This document shows positions 50,471 to 59,503 of a DNA stretch of 64,000 nucleotides, in pieces (positions within the stretch are counted from its first letter, which is position 1; every line of letters begins with the position of its first letter). The stretch is from JACNJF01 sp050288105 (GTDB taxonomy: Bacteria; Pseudomonadota; Gammaproteobacteria; GCA-001735895). The notes under the pieces are model-generated. The model did not search any database and had not been told where the DNA came from. It saw only the letters and a list, made by a program, of their open reading frames with translations. Made by a program: the position numbers and the translations under genes. The stretch lies in contig JBNKDE010000008.1 in NCBI GenBank assembly GCA_050288105.1, positions 62,001 to 126,000 on the forward strand, given 5' to 3'.

Positions 50471-52759
50471 ATGGAAGCGATGGTCACTGCAGGGATTGCG
50501 GTGTTAACAGGTGCCATTTTAGCCTGTTTTCAAACGCAAAGTATGGATATTTACTGGTTATCACTATTACCAGTGAGCTTATTTTTTTCCTGGTTTCATC
50601 GACCAGGTCGTTTATTCTGGTTGCTGTTGTCCAGTTTTCTATATACCTCACTCCATGTTTATCTTCATCTGCAGCATAGACCCTCTGACGAGATAGCCCG
50701 CAACACGCTCTCTGTGAGTGGTAAAGTAGCCAGCATTCCTGTCTATCGTGGCACATCAGCTCGTTTTATTTATCAGGTTAATTCTACCCAGTCTGCCTCC
50801 GGGCTCCCGCAACGCATCCGATTGTCCTGGAAAAATCCGCCACAGGTTTTACATGCCGGGCAGGTATGGCGTCTTGAGATCCGGCTAAAGCCCGCGCATG
50901 GTTTTCAGAATCCCGGCGGTTTCGATTACGAACGCTGGTTATTTGTGAAGGGGATTCAGGCAACAGGCTACGTGGTCAATGGTTCTGAAGCGCAATTGCT
51001 GGATCAAAATCCGCTGGCTATCGATTATTTGCGAGAACGGGTTAATGCCTGGATACAGTCACACTGTGTTGATTGTCGATACGCGGGATTATTACAGGCT
51101 CTGAGCACTGGATATAGAGGGAATATCGGTGATCAGGAGCGCGAGCTATTGCGCAATTCGGGCACGGCTCACCTGATAGCGATTTCTGGTCTGCATATTG
51201 GTGTGATTGCGGCTTTTGTGTTTTTTCTTGCACATCATGCCTGGAATCTATTCTTTTGCCGAACCCCTTTCAAGCGCAGCGAGTTCTGCTGGTTATTAAG
51301 CTGGCTGGTGGTTTTTATATACTGCCTGTTATCAGGTTTTGAATTACCCGCGCAAAGGGCGTTCATTATGTTTTCGATACTGGGCCTGCTGAATTTGCTG
51401 CGTGTGCCGACTAACCTGCTCAGCAGTGTGATGACGACATTGGTAGTTGTGCTGGCTTTTTCACCGCTTTCTGTGCTTTCAGAGTCATTCTGGCTCACGC
51501 TGTGTGCATTAGCCATTATCCTGCTTGGTAGTTTTATGATGCAGAACCAGCACGCTCGCTGGCGACAGCTGCTGCAGGTTCAGTGGTTGTTTTCGCTATT
51601 GTTCATTCCGCTGACCCTGATCATTTTTCATCAGATTCATAGTGCGAGTCTGCTGGCGAATCTGATCGCTGTGCCGTTGGTCAGTCTGGTGATTGTGCCG
51701 GTTAACTTTGTTTTGCTGATCTTTTTTTTCTTGCCGGATTCCTGGCTAGACATGGCCTATGCGCTGATGGATCGGCTAGTTGCGCTACTGATTGATTATC
51801 TTCAACTTCTTCAACAGCTTGGTTTACAGGCGATACAGCTGCACAGCGTCAGTGTATGGCAGCTGATGCTCGTCCTGCTGCTGTTGCTGATGATTGTGCT
51901 ACCCGCTGGCATACTACGTATGCGTAGCTGGTTGTTATTGTTGCCTGCAATTATTCTCTGGCCCGGGAAGCAATCAGGTGATGTGCTGCTCAAACTGGCT
52001 GTGCTGGATGTTGGAACGGGTAATGCTGTGATCATTCAGACTCGGCATCATAGCCTGGTCTACGATTTTGGGCCGGGTAATCGCCGGGGGTACAGTACCG
52101 GTGCCTGGGTAGTTGCACCCTTTTTACAGCATCAGGGAATACATCAGGTCGATCAACTTATTATCAGCCACAACGATCAGGATCATGCGGGTGGCCTGTA
52201 TGCGATAATCGGGGCATTTCAGCAACGGCCAGTAGCGTCGGGAACACCTGCGAGCTTAAGGCGCAGTTTCCCCGAATTATCCGGGGTGCGAGATTGCCAT
52301 GATATGCCACCCTGGCGATGGGATGGTGTGCAGTTTGAATTTCTGACGACCCGGCAGGACGGCTCCAGTTCGGAAAACAACCGTTCCTGTGTGCTGCGTA
52401 TTAGCCTGGCGGGGCACCATCTACTGTTGACTGGGGATATAGAAGCCGAGCAGGAAGCGGCTCTGGTCAAGCAGTATTCAGACCGCCTCAAAGCGGAAGT
52501 ACTGTTAGCACCGCATCATGGTAGCGAGACTTCCTCATCGCAGGCGTTTGTCCAGGCCGTTGCGGCGCAGCATGTCGTTTTTTCTGCCGGTTACCTGAAT
52601 CACTGGAAATTTCCCAGGCAAGCAGTTATCGAAAGATACCAGGCTACAGCTGCTCGCTTATATAGAACAGATCACGACGGGGCGATTCAGGTCTACTGCA
52701 ATTTGGGCGCTTGTCGAGTGGAAAAATTTCGCCAGCGTTATCCCCGTATCTGGTACTGA
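50471..52759 (+). CDS. comEC: DNA internalisation protein ComEC/Rec2
   Basis: Inner-membrane channel for uptake of transforming DNA. 762 residues: N-terminal membrane helices and an OB-like domain (LSVSGKVASIPVYRGTSARF), the competence core (SGTAHLIAISGLHIGVIAAF) with about 8-10 helices, and a C-terminal metallo-beta-lactamase domain. That domain begins LAVLDVGTGNAVIIQTRHHS, has the metal motif ISHNDQDHAGG (about 565) and then LLAPHHGSETSSSQAF. The full-length, undamaged frame suggests natural competence is retained, though the type IV pilus genes are not in view. Confidence 0.94.
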   Translation: MEAMVTAGIAVLTGAILACFQTQSMDIYWLSLLPVSLFFSWFHRPGRLFWLLLSSFLYTSLHVYLHLQHRPSDEIARNTLSVSGKVASIPVYRGTSARFIYQVNSTQSASGLPQRIRLSWKNPPQVLHAGQVWRLEIRLKPAHGFQNPGGFDYERWLFVKGIQATGYVVNGSEAQLLDQNPLAIDYLRERVNAWIQSHCVDCRYAGLLQALSTGYRGNIGDQERELLRNSGTAHLIAISGLHIGVIAAFVFFLAHHAWNLFFCRTPFKRSEFCWLLSWLVVFIYCLLSGFELPAQRAFIMFSILGLLNLLRVPTNLLSSVMTTLVVVLAFSPLSVLSESFWLTLCALAIILLGSFMMQNQHARWRQLLQVQWLFSLLFIPLTLIIFHQIHSASLLANLIAVPLVSLVIVPVNFVLLIFFFLPDSWLDMAYALMDRLVALLIDYLQLLQQLGLQAIQLHSVSVWQLMLVLLLLLMIVLPAGILRMRSWLLLLPAIILWPGKQSGDVLLKLAVLDVGTGNAVIIQTRHHSLVYDFGPGNRRGYSTGAWVVAPFLQHQGIHQVDQLIISHNDQDHAGGLYAIIGAFQQRPVASGTPASLRRSFPELSGVRDCHDMPPWRWDGVQFEFLTTRQDGSSSENNRSCVLRISLAGHHLLLTGDIEAEQEAALVKQYSDRLKAEVLLAPHHGSETSSSQAFVQAVAAQHVVFSAGYLNHWKFPRQAVIERYQATAARLYRTDHDGAIQVYCNLGACRVEKFRQRYPRIWY

Positions 52760-52836
52760 CAAAGTCTGGCTTTATCAGTATCATGCCGCACACGTTAATA
52801 AGTATCTAAACTCACTCATTTCGCGGGAGATTAAAT

Positions 52837-53466
52837 GTGTTAGAACTGGTTCAGGCAGGCGGATGGCTGATGTATCCCATTTTGCTGTGTTCAGCAATCG
52901 CAATGGGTATCATCGCGGAGCGCTTATGGACGTTGCAAAAGCGCAAGGTCATCCCGGAAAAACTGATGAATGGCATCTGGACTTTGCTAAGTAATGACCA
53001 GTTAACCGAAAAACATATCCTCGAGATTGAAACAGGATCACCATTGGGCAAGGTGCTTGCTGCCGGGTTGATTAACCGCCACCTGTCACGAGAGCTGGTG
53101 CGCGAAAGTATCGAAGAATCTGGGCGCTTTGTTGCTCACGAACTTGAACGTTTTATGAATGCTCTGGGCACGATTTCTACCATTGCGCCGCTACTGGGCC
53201 TGCTGGGTACGGTAATCGGTATGATTAAGGTTTTTACCACCATTACCGCGGTTGGTGTTGGCGATCCGGCGACACTGGCAGGTGGTATATCTGAGGCATT
53301 GATTACTACTGCAGCAGGCTTATCGGTAGCAATTCCTACGGTAATCTTCCATCGCTATTTAAAGCGTAAGATCGATGAGTTGGTGGTGGGTATGGAGCAG
53401 GAAGCGATGAAACTGGTAGAAGTCCTGCACGGAGAGCGAAAAATCAACAAACAGGAGGCTGCCTGA
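52837..53466 (+). CDS. exbB: ExbB/TolQ family proton-channel protein
   Basis: 209 residues, three membrane helices. GTG start at 52837 (LELVQAGGWLMYPILLCSAI) with GCGGGAGA at 52820-52827. The family segment FMNALGTISTIAPLLGLLGT, followed by VIGMIKVF and then TTAAGLSVAIPTVIFHRY, is well conserved. It forms the stator with ExbD and energises an outer-membrane or envelope partner. No tonB or tolA lies adjacent. Its placement ahead of msbA-lpxK is conserved in Pseudomonas-like genomes. exbD starts 3 bp later. Confidence 0.94.
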   Translation: MLELVQAGGWLMYPILLCSAIAMGIIAERLWTLQKRKVIPEKLMNGIWTLLSNDQLTEKHILEIETGSPLGKVLAAGLINRHLSRELVRESIEESGRFVAHELERFMNALGTISTIAPLLGLLGTVIGMIKVFTTITAVGVGDPATLAGGISEALITTAAGLSVAIPTVIFHRYLKRKIDELVVGMEQEAMKLVEVLHGERKINKQEAA

Positions 53467-53469
53467 GGC

Positions 53470-53889
53470 ATGCAGTTTCGTAATCAAACAACCGAAGATG
53501 ATAGTGGGGTCAACCTGACGCCACTGATAGATGTCGTCTTCCTGTTGCTGATATTTTTTATGGTATCAACAACTTTCGATACGACCTCAGAGCTAAAGAT
53601 TCAGCTACCGGAAGCGTCTGCACAAAACAAGCTACCCCAGAATGACAAGCTAACCATTATGATTGACCCTCGCGGGTTTTATTACATTAATGGCAAACGT
53701 TTGAAAAACAAAAATGCCGAGCTGTTGCTGCTGGAGCTACATCGGCTGGTTGGAAGCAATAAAGGTCTCCCTGTGGTGATTCAGTCGGATGCCAATTCAC
53801 CCGTACAGTCTATGGTGACAGCACTGGACATTGTTGGGCAGATAGGAATGACGCATCTCTCAATAGCCACGACCAAACCGCTCAACTAA
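53470..53889 (+). CDS. exbD: ExbD/TolR family protein
   Basis: 139 residues. A short cytoplasmic N terminus precedes one membrane helix with the proton-carrying Asp in VNLTPLIDVVFLLLIFFMVS. A periplasmic domain follows (LPQNDKLTIMIDPRGFYYIN, then PVVIQSDANSPVQSMVTALD). Partner of the ExbB encoded just upstream. It is the second gene of the exbB-exbD-msbA-lpxK-ycaR-kdsB-nudF run. Confidence 0.94.
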   Translation: MQFRNQTTEDDSGVNLTPLIDVVFLLLIFFMVSTTFDTTSELKIQLPEASAQNKLPQNDKLTIMIDPRGFYYINGKRLKNKNAELLLLELHRLVGSNKGLPVVIQSDANSPVQSMVTALDIVGQIGMTHLSIATTKPLN

Positions 53890-53899
53890 GGTCATTAGT

Positions 53900-55660
53900 T
53901 TGTCATTTTCAGAAGATAACACTTCAGGTTTTCAAGCTTACCGAAATCTCGTATCGCTGGCACTGGAGTATAAGCGATACTTCTATTTTGCGATCCTGGG
54001 GATGGTGATTTTCGCGCTAACGGAAGCTGCATTCGCCTATTTGATGAAGCCCATGATGGATGACGGCTTTGTGAATCGGGATGAATTTATCATTAAATTG
54101 GTGCCTATCGCTATTATCCTGATATTTGTGGTGCGCATGGGCGCTGTTTACCTGCGTAATTACTGCATGGCCTATATCGGACGGCAAGTTATCAATCGCT
54201 TACGCGGGCAGATCTTTGAAAAGCTGCTGACACTCACTTCATATGAGTATGATGAAGCTTCATCAGGCGAAATCCTGACCAAATTTTCCTTCGATATCGA
54301 GCAGGTATCGAATTCAGTCTCAACCTCATTGACTGTGCTAATTCAGGACTCTTTGCGTGTTATCGTGCTGCTGGCCTACATGCTGTGGTTGAGCTGGCAA
54401 CTATCGGCTATTTTTCTGATTGTTGGGCCCATCGTTTTTTATATTGTGGTGAAAGTGTCTTCGCGTTTTCGTCGTATCAGTAAAAATATTCAGCATTCAA
54501 TGGGCGAGGTTTCGCATGTTGCCCAGGAAGTGATTGACTCTTATCGCGTGGTTAAAATCTTTGGTGGCAATGAATTTGAGCGCGAAAAATTCAACAAGAT
54601 CAACCTGCGTAATCTCAAGCTGAATCTGAAAATGACTACGGCTCAATCGATCAGTATGCCTTTGATACAGTTGATAGTCGCCATCGCCTTTGCGGGTATC
54701 GTAGCGTTTGCAACTTCTGACTCTTTGCAGGGGCAGATTTCCTCGGGTGACTTCTTCTCTTTCATCTTTGCGATGACCAGTTTGTTTGCACCTATGCGTT
54801 CCCTGTCGTCGGTTAATGCCAACATTCAGAAGGGTATTGCCGCTGGCGAGAGTGTATATGCTTTCCTGGCCAAGGATAGCGAAGTTGATGAAGGTACCCT
54901 CAGCCTCGACCGTTGTCGTGGTGAGATCGAGTTCAGGCAGGTTTCATTTCATTATCCGCGACATCAGGCGAAGGTGATTGACGAGGTGAGTTTATCCGTC
55001 AGGGCGAACCAGACGGTTGCAATTGTCGGGCGCTCGGGCAGCGGTAAGTCAACGCTGGTTAACCTGTTACCGCGCCTGTACGAGTTGACCTCGGGCCAGA
55101 TTTTACTGGATGGTGTGGAAATTCAGCGCTATCGACTGGATGATTTACGTAAACAGATTGCTTATGTCGGGCAGGATGTACGCCTGTTTAACGATAGCGT
55201 GCGTAATAATATTGCCTATGGCGTGCTGGGCGATTTCAGTGAAGCACAGATCATCGAGGCCGCGCGCCAGGCTTATGCTTGGGAATATATCGAAAAACTA
55301 CCCGAAGGGTTGGATACACAGGTAGGAGAGAAGGGTGTACTGCTTTCCGGTGGGCAGCGGCAACGACTGGCGATTGCCCGGGCTTTGTTGAAGGATGCCC
55401 CTATCCTGATTCTGGATGAAGCAACTTCCGCGCTGGATACCGAATCTGAGCGCCATATTCAACAGGCCATCGATAAATTGATCAGTAATCGAACCACATT
55501 GGTGATTGCACACCGCCTGTCCACAATTGAGCATGCTGATCAAATCCTGGTGATGCAGCAGGGTAAGATAATTGAGCAGGGAAATCACAGCCAGTTGATT
55601 GATCAAAATGGCGTGTACGGAAAGTTACATGCCATGCAATTCCGCGATGCCAGGGATTAA
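53900..55660 (+). CDS. msbA: Lipid A ABC exporter MsbA
   Basis: Half-transporter flipping lipid A-core across the inner membrane. 586 residues: six membrane helices (AILGMVIFALTEAAFAYLMK and onward), then an ATPase with Walker A VAIVGRSGSGKSTLVNLLPR, signature LLSGGQRQRLAIARALLK, Walker B ILILDEATSALD and IAHRLSTIEHADQILV. It starts at TTG 53900, supported by frame and family N-terminal length, with weak Shine-Dalgarno. lpxK overlaps its stop by 1 bp (TAATG). Confidence 0.95.
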   Translation: MSFSEDNTSGFQAYRNLVSLALEYKRYFYFAILGMVIFALTEAAFAYLMKPMMDDGFVNRDEFIIKLVPIAIILIFVVRMGAVYLRNYCMAYIGRQVINRLRGQIFEKLLTLTSYEYDEASSGEILTKFSFDIEQVSNSVSTSLTVLIQDSLRVIVLLAYMLWLSWQLSAIFLIVGPIVFYIVVKVSSRFRRISKNIQHSMGEVSHVAQEVIDSYRVVKIFGGNEFEREKFNKINLRNLKLNLKMTTAQSISMPLIQLIVAIAFAGIVAFATSDSLQGQISSGDFFSFIFAMTSLFAPMRSLSSVNANIQKGIAAGESVYAFLAKDSEVDEGTLSLDRCRGEIEFRQVSFHYPRHQAKVIDEVSLSVRANQTVAIVGRSGSGKSTLVNLLPRLYELTSGQILLDGVEIQRYRLDDLRKQIAYVGQDVRLFNDSVRNNIAYGVLGDFSEAQIIEAARQAYAWEYIEKLPEGLDTQVGEKGVLLSGGQRQRLAIARALLKDAPILILDEATSALDTESERHIQQAIDKLISNRTTLVIAHRLSTIEHADQILVMQQGKIIEQGNHSQLIDQNGVYGKLHAMQFRDARD

Positions 55661-56667
55661 TGGTGCTACTTAGACGGGGCAATGCAGAGACTTCGCAGCC
55701 CATCCATGCGGGCTGGTGGTTATGGAGGTTAAATCCGCTGGCATTGTTGTTGTGGCCGCTCTCACTGATCTTCTGTGCACTGGTTACTGTACGTCGCAAA
55801 CTTTATCAGCTGGGGATCTTAAAGAGTTCTGCACTCACGGTACCCGTGGTGGTGGTTGGTAATATTTCTGTAGGCGGAAATGGGAAAACGCCGATAGTGG
55901 TCAGTCTGATCAAACTGCTACAGCAGAAGGGTTACCAGGCCGGAGTATTAACCCGAGGTTACAAGAGTGACCTTGCGCAGGATTACCTGATACTGCAGCA
56001 GGGAATGACCAGTGAACGTGCAGGGGATGAAGCGAATATGCTGTCAGAACTGTGTAACTGTCCTGTCGCAATTGGTGCTGATCGGGTAGCTGCAGGGCAG
56101 GCTTTACTGCAGCAGGTACCTGAACTTGATCTCATCATCTGCGATGATGGCTTACAGCATTATGCGCTCAAACGTGATGCGGAAATCATAGTTAAGCGGC
56201 AGCTCGCACTGGGCAATGGCTTCTGCCTGCCTGCCGGGCCATTGAGAGAACCGCTATCCAGGCTTTCACAATGCGACGTACTAATCGAACGCGAAGGTAA
56301 ACAGATCGTTCAGCAGACTGGAGTCTGCTGGAACCTATCTGCCCCGCAACAAACCGCAGCACTGGAATCTTTCCGGGGGCAGACCGTGTACGCGTTGGCT
56401 GCGATAGGCTTCCCAGAATTATTTTTTGAACAGTTAAGGCGTGCTGGTCTGACGATTATCGCAAATGCCTTTGCTGATCATTATGCCTTTAGCCGGCTCG
56501 ATATAGAGGGGTTCGCGGATAAACCCTTGCTGGTTACACATAAAGATGCAGTCAAATTAAGAGCATTCGGCTGCGATAACATATGGGTAGTTCCGCTCGA
56601 ACTTACCCTGTCTGATGATTTACAATTAAAACTACTCAATCTGCTGGAGTCCAAGCTTAATGGATAA
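55660..56667 (+). CDS. lpxK: Tetraacyldisaccharide 4'-kinase LpxK
   Basis: Phosphorylates the 4' position of the lipid A disaccharide at the inner membrane. 335 residues: a membrane-associated N-terminal helix, a P-loop variant VVVGNISVGGNGKTPIVVSL, GYKSDLAQDYL, and the acidic motif DLIICDDGLQHYALKRDAEI. It starts inside the msbA stop (TAATG) and ends 8 bp into ycaR, so translation is coupled along the operon. Confidence 0.96.
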   Translation: MVLLRRGNAETSQPIHAGWWLWRLNPLALLLWPLSLIFCALVTVRRKLYQLGILKSSALTVPVVVVGNISVGGNGKTPIVVSLIKLLQQKGYQAGVLTRGYKSDLAQDYLILQQGMTSERAGDEANMLSELCNCPVAIGADRVAAGQALLQQVPELDLIICDDGLQHYALKRDAEIIVKRQLALGNGFCLPAGPLREPLSRLSQCDVLIEREGKQIVQQTGVCWNLSAPQQTAALESFRGQTVYALAAIGFPELFFEQLRRAGLTIIANAFADHYAFSRLDIEGFADKPLLVTHKDAVKLRAFGCDNIWVVPLELTLSDDLQLKLLNLLESKLNG

Positions 56668-56845
56668 ACATTTACTCGATATTCTGGTTGATCCGGTCAC
56701 CAAAGGGCCGTTGGTCTATGACAGGAAAAATCAGGAACTATTGTCGCGCAGTTCCCGTCTTGCCTATCCTGTGCGTGATGGCATTCCGGTTATGTTGCCC
56801 GAAGAAGCGCGCGAACTGACTGCTGAAGAGATCGAGAACCTGTAA
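56660..56845 (+). CDS. ycaR: Trm112/YcaR family protein lacking the zinc cysteines
   Basis: 61 residues: LLDILVDPVTKGPLVYD, SSRLAYPVRDGIPVML and a Glu-rich C terminus. The usual CPxC near the N terminus is DPVT here, and the later Cys is Ser (QELLSRSS), so no zinc site remains, although the rest of the fold signature is intact. The small gene is standard between lpxK and kdsB. It overlaps lpxK by 8 bp. Its role here is unknown. Confidence 0.93.
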   Translation: MDKHLLDILVDPVTKGPLVYDRKNQELLSRSSRLAYPVRDGIPVMLPEEARELTAEEIENL

Positions 56846-56855
56846 CGGGTGATAT

Positions 56856-57599
56856 TTGATGCAGACAGGATTTAAAGTTGTTATTCCCGCTCGTTATGCA
56901 TCCACTCGGTTGCCAGGTAAGCCTCTGATCGATATCCAGGGTAAACCCATGATTGAATGGGTTTACCAGGCAGCTCTACGCAGCGACGCAGATCAGGTTG
57001 TGGTTGCCACGGATGACGAAAGAATTGCCGAGGTAGTCCAGAGCTTTGGTGGTGACTGCTGTATGACCCGCAGCGATCATTCAACGGGTAGCGATAGAAT
57101 TGTCGAGGTATGCGAGAAACTGTGCTGGGACGAGGATACGGTAATTGTTAATCTGCAGGGTGATGAGCCGCTGATGCCTGCGCAAAACCTCAGTCAGGTT
57201 GCGCAAAATCTGCAAACCTCGGGATGCGATATGGCTACCCTGCATAAATCGATTGATGCCCACGCTGCACAAAACCCTAATCAGGTGAAGCTGGTACATG
57301 ACCAGCAGGGTAATGCCCTTTATTTCAGTCGAGCCTGCATACCATTTCTGCGCGATGAAGGTGTTGTGGAATATTACGGGCATATAGGTTTGTATGCCTA
57401 TCGCGTTGGCTTTCTAAAGCGTTACGCCGCGCTGGCGCCCTGCATGCTAGAGCAAAATGAAAAACTGGAGCAGTTGCGCGCGCTGTTTTATGGTTACCGT
57501 ATACATACGGAACTGGCGCGACAGGTACCGGGGATTGGCGTCGATACCGAAGAAGACCTAAGGCAGGTAACCCAGCTACTGAAAAATAATTCGCAATGA
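56856..57599 (+). CDS. kdsB: 3-deoxy-manno-octulosonate cytidylyltransferase KdsB
   Basis: Activates KDO as CMP-KDO for inner-core lipopolysaccharide. 247 residues (start at 56856 or 56859, both ATG). Motifs: VVIPARYASTRLPGKPLIDI, VVVATDDERI, MTRSDHSTGSDRIVEV, VNLQGDEPLM and YGHIGLYAYRVGFL. The stop overlaps the following start as ATGA. Confidence 0.96.
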   Translation: MMQTGFKVVIPARYASTRLPGKPLIDIQGKPMIEWVYQAALRSDADQVVVATDDERIAEVVQSFGGDCCMTRSDHSTGSDRIVEVCEKLCWDEDTVIVNLQGDEPLMPAQNLSQVAQNLQTSGCDMATLHKSIDAHAAQNPNQVKLVHDQQGNALYFSRACIPFLRDEGVVEYYGHIGLYAYRVGFLKRYAALAPCMLEQNEKLEQLRALFYGYRIHTELARQVPGIGVDTEEDLRQVTQLLKNNSQ

Positions 57600-58195
57600 A
57601 GTACGACTGGAAAATCGTAGATAAGCAGGTTGTCTATCAAGGGTATTTTCGAATGGAAAAGTTCGCCCTGCAACATGAGCTGTATGCAGGAGGTTCGACA
57701 GCAACCTTTCATCGAGAGCTATTTGAACGGGGCTCTGCAGTGGCGGTGCTACCCTATGATCCGCTGCGCGATGAAGTGGTACTGATAGAGCAATTCCGGG
57801 TGGGCGCAATTGGCACCCAGAACCCGCCCTGGTTGAAGGAAATTATCGCTGGGATTATTGAGCCCGGTGAATCCGACGAACAGGTAGCTGAGCGTGAAAC
57901 GCTGGAGGAAGCTGGCTGTAATATTCTCCGCCTGGAAAAGATCGGCCAGTATTACGTCAGCCCCGGCGGTACCAGCGAGCAATGTATGTTGTATTGTGGT
58001 CAGGTTGATACACAGGGTGTAGGCGGCATTTATGGCCTGGACCATGAGTTCGAAGATATTCTGGTTGAAGCCGTCAGTCTTGATCAGGCAAGAAAATGGC
58101 TAGAAGATGGAACCATTAACTCATCCCCGGCAATCATCGCATTGCAATGGCTGCTTTTAAATCGGGACGCGCTGCGATCCAGATGGACCGGTTAG
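57596..58195 (+). CDS. nudF: ADP-ribose pyrophosphatase NudF
   Basis: Hydrolyses ADP-ribose to AMP and ribose 5-phosphate. 199 residues. A canonical Nudix box GIIEPGESDEQVAERETLEE followed by AG is complete, with the preceding EQFRVGAI and the downstream ISP-type YYVSPGGTSEQCMLYCGQV typical of the ADP-ribose family. It is coupled to kdsB by a 4-bp overlap, so a Nudix gene has joined the end of this lipid A operon. Confidence 0.93.
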   Translation: MKYDWKIVDKQVVYQGYFRMEKFALQHELYAGGSTATFHRELFERGSAVAVLPYDPLRDEVVLIEQFRVGAIGTQNPPWLKEIIAGIIEPGESDEQVAERETLEEAGCNILRLEKIGQYYVSPGGTSEQCMLYCGQVDTQGVGGIYGLDHEFEDILVEAVSLDQARKWLEDGTINSSPAIIALQWLLLNRDALRSRWTG

Positions 58196-58340
58196 CCTGA
58201 AAGCGTACTAGAACAGATCTGGACACGACAGCAGACTTTACTTTTTGCTAAAATGAGCTAAATGCCTAAGAATTTTAAGGTTTTTAGCCGCGCGGTCGAA
58301 TAATTGCGCAATTTTTACTTGCTAAAGTGTCTTTAAACGC

Positions 58341-58362
58341 TATATTAGCAAAATCTAATATA
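58341..58362 (+). promoter_or_regulatory. 22-bp dyad before the GNAT gene
   Basis: TATATTAG (58341-58348) and CTAATATA (58355-58362) are perfect inverse complements around CAAAAT, ending 13 bp before the ATG at 58376, where a Shine-Dalgarno would normally be. It could be a repressor site or an mRNA hairpin limiting translation. No protein is assigned. Confidence 0.45.
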
Positions 58363-58375
58363 TTAAACCGAACCC

Positions 58376-59008
58376 ATGAGCCTAGATTTACTTTCAGAAC
58401 TGGAATTTGAGTTTTCAATAAAACCATCAGAGATAGAAGCTTTTTCTCACCTTTTGATTGAGTTCAATGGACAGGCTCTATATTGGGATGACGACGCGGA
58501 AGAAAAAGTCATTGCCAAATTAAAGGGGCATCGTATAGACCTTGCAGTTGGTCGTGACGAGTTCGATGATATACAGGAACTGTTTGATTCAATTTCTCCC
58601 GAGATTGCAGAGCTTGGAAACCATATCATCAAAAACAATACCTGTTATGTCGAATGCTGTAGCCGCGATGAAGAAGAAAAAACACCCTGTGGAAGCCTGG
58701 TGTATATCGATGAGCTGGTTGTAGAGCCCGAATACCGGAATCGCAAAATCGGCACTGAAATGCTTAAGCGAATGAGCCAGGTTGTTGATATGAATAAAAC
58801 CCTGGTTGCACTGAAAGCGTATCCCATTATCGATAGCAGTGTTGAAAAACGCACCCCCGAACTAAAAAAACAGTTAAAGCGTTTCTATGGCAAGCTCGGA
58901 TTCCGCCATTCTGGTGAGCATTATATGGTCAAAGACGCGCGTGACTGTCATGCACAGCGTCGCAGGGCTCTGGCAGAAGCAGGTATTGAAGCGTCAGACG
59001 ACTGCTGA
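58376..59008 (+). CDS. GNAT family acetyltransferase
   Basis: 210 residues. The C-terminal half holds the acetyl-CoA fold: LVYIDELVVEPEYRNRKIGT (motif A with the R-N-R-K-I-G pyrophosphate loop, about 112-131), then a helix EMLKRMSQVV and the strand FYGKLGFRHSGEHYMVK. The N-terminal 100 residues are acidic and not recognised. The substrate is unknown. The start has no Shine-Dalgarno; the dyad described above lies in its place. The end overlaps the 3' end of the opposite-strand gene by 15 bp. Confidence 0.88.
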   Translation: MSLDLLSELEFEFSIKPSEIEAFSHLLIEFNGQALYWDDDAEEKVIAKLKGHRIDLAVGRDEFDDIQELFDSISPEIAELGNHIIKNNTCYVECCSRDEEEKTPCGSLVYIDELVVEPEYRNRKIGTEMLKRMSQVVDMNKTLVALKAYPIIDSSVEKRTPELKKQLKRFYGKLGFRHSGEHYMVKDARDCHAQRRRALAEAGIEASDDC

Positions 59009-59374
59009 TTGAATCAGCGCAGCAACTACCTGGCGGTCTTCTGCCACTAGTATGTTAAAGGTTCGGCAGGCTGCTCCGGTATTCATCACTTCTATCCCGA
59101 TGCCCAGCTGGGCGAAATAGCCAAAAATTTCGATGTCTGGAAAAACCTGTTTTTCCCCGGTTCCGAGTAAGATCACTTCAGGTTTTAAATCCACGATTTC
59201 CTGCAAATTCTGTGCGCCAAGTTGCGTGACCTGCTGGACAGGCCAGGGTGAAATTATTTCACTGGCTGATACGATAAGACTGTGCTGGTAATCGCGCTCG
59301 TTGATGGTCACCTGACCCTGTTGATAGGCCTGGATACTGTTACGACCCGATATGATTTCTTCGGATAATGGCAT
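58994..59374 (-). CDS. Mth938-like (DUF498) domain protein
   Basis: 126 residues of the small alpha/beta DUF498 family: QAYQQGQVTINERDYQHSL, then LKPEVILLGTGEKQVF and GIGIEVMNTGAACRTFNIL. The family resembles a mitochondrial complex I assembly factor but its bacterial role is unknown. It is divergent from the aminotransferase gene over about 130 bp, which probably contains promoters for both. Confidence 0.88.
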   Translation of the reverse strand: MPLSEEIISGRNSIQAYQQGQVTINERDYQHSLIVSASEIISPWPVQQVTQLGAQNLQEIVDLKPEVILLGTGEKQVFPDIEIFGYFAQLGIGIEVMNTGAACRTFNILVAEDRQVVAALIQSAVV

Positions 59375-59503
59375 GCGCGCAGGTTATATTAAATGGCTGG
59401 ATTTGACCAGATCGGAATTAATTTTTAGTTATCGGATTGACAGCAACATAAGCACTGTTTATCGTTGCTGACCTTTATTTATTTACTCAGTGAGACCGCT
59501 GTC

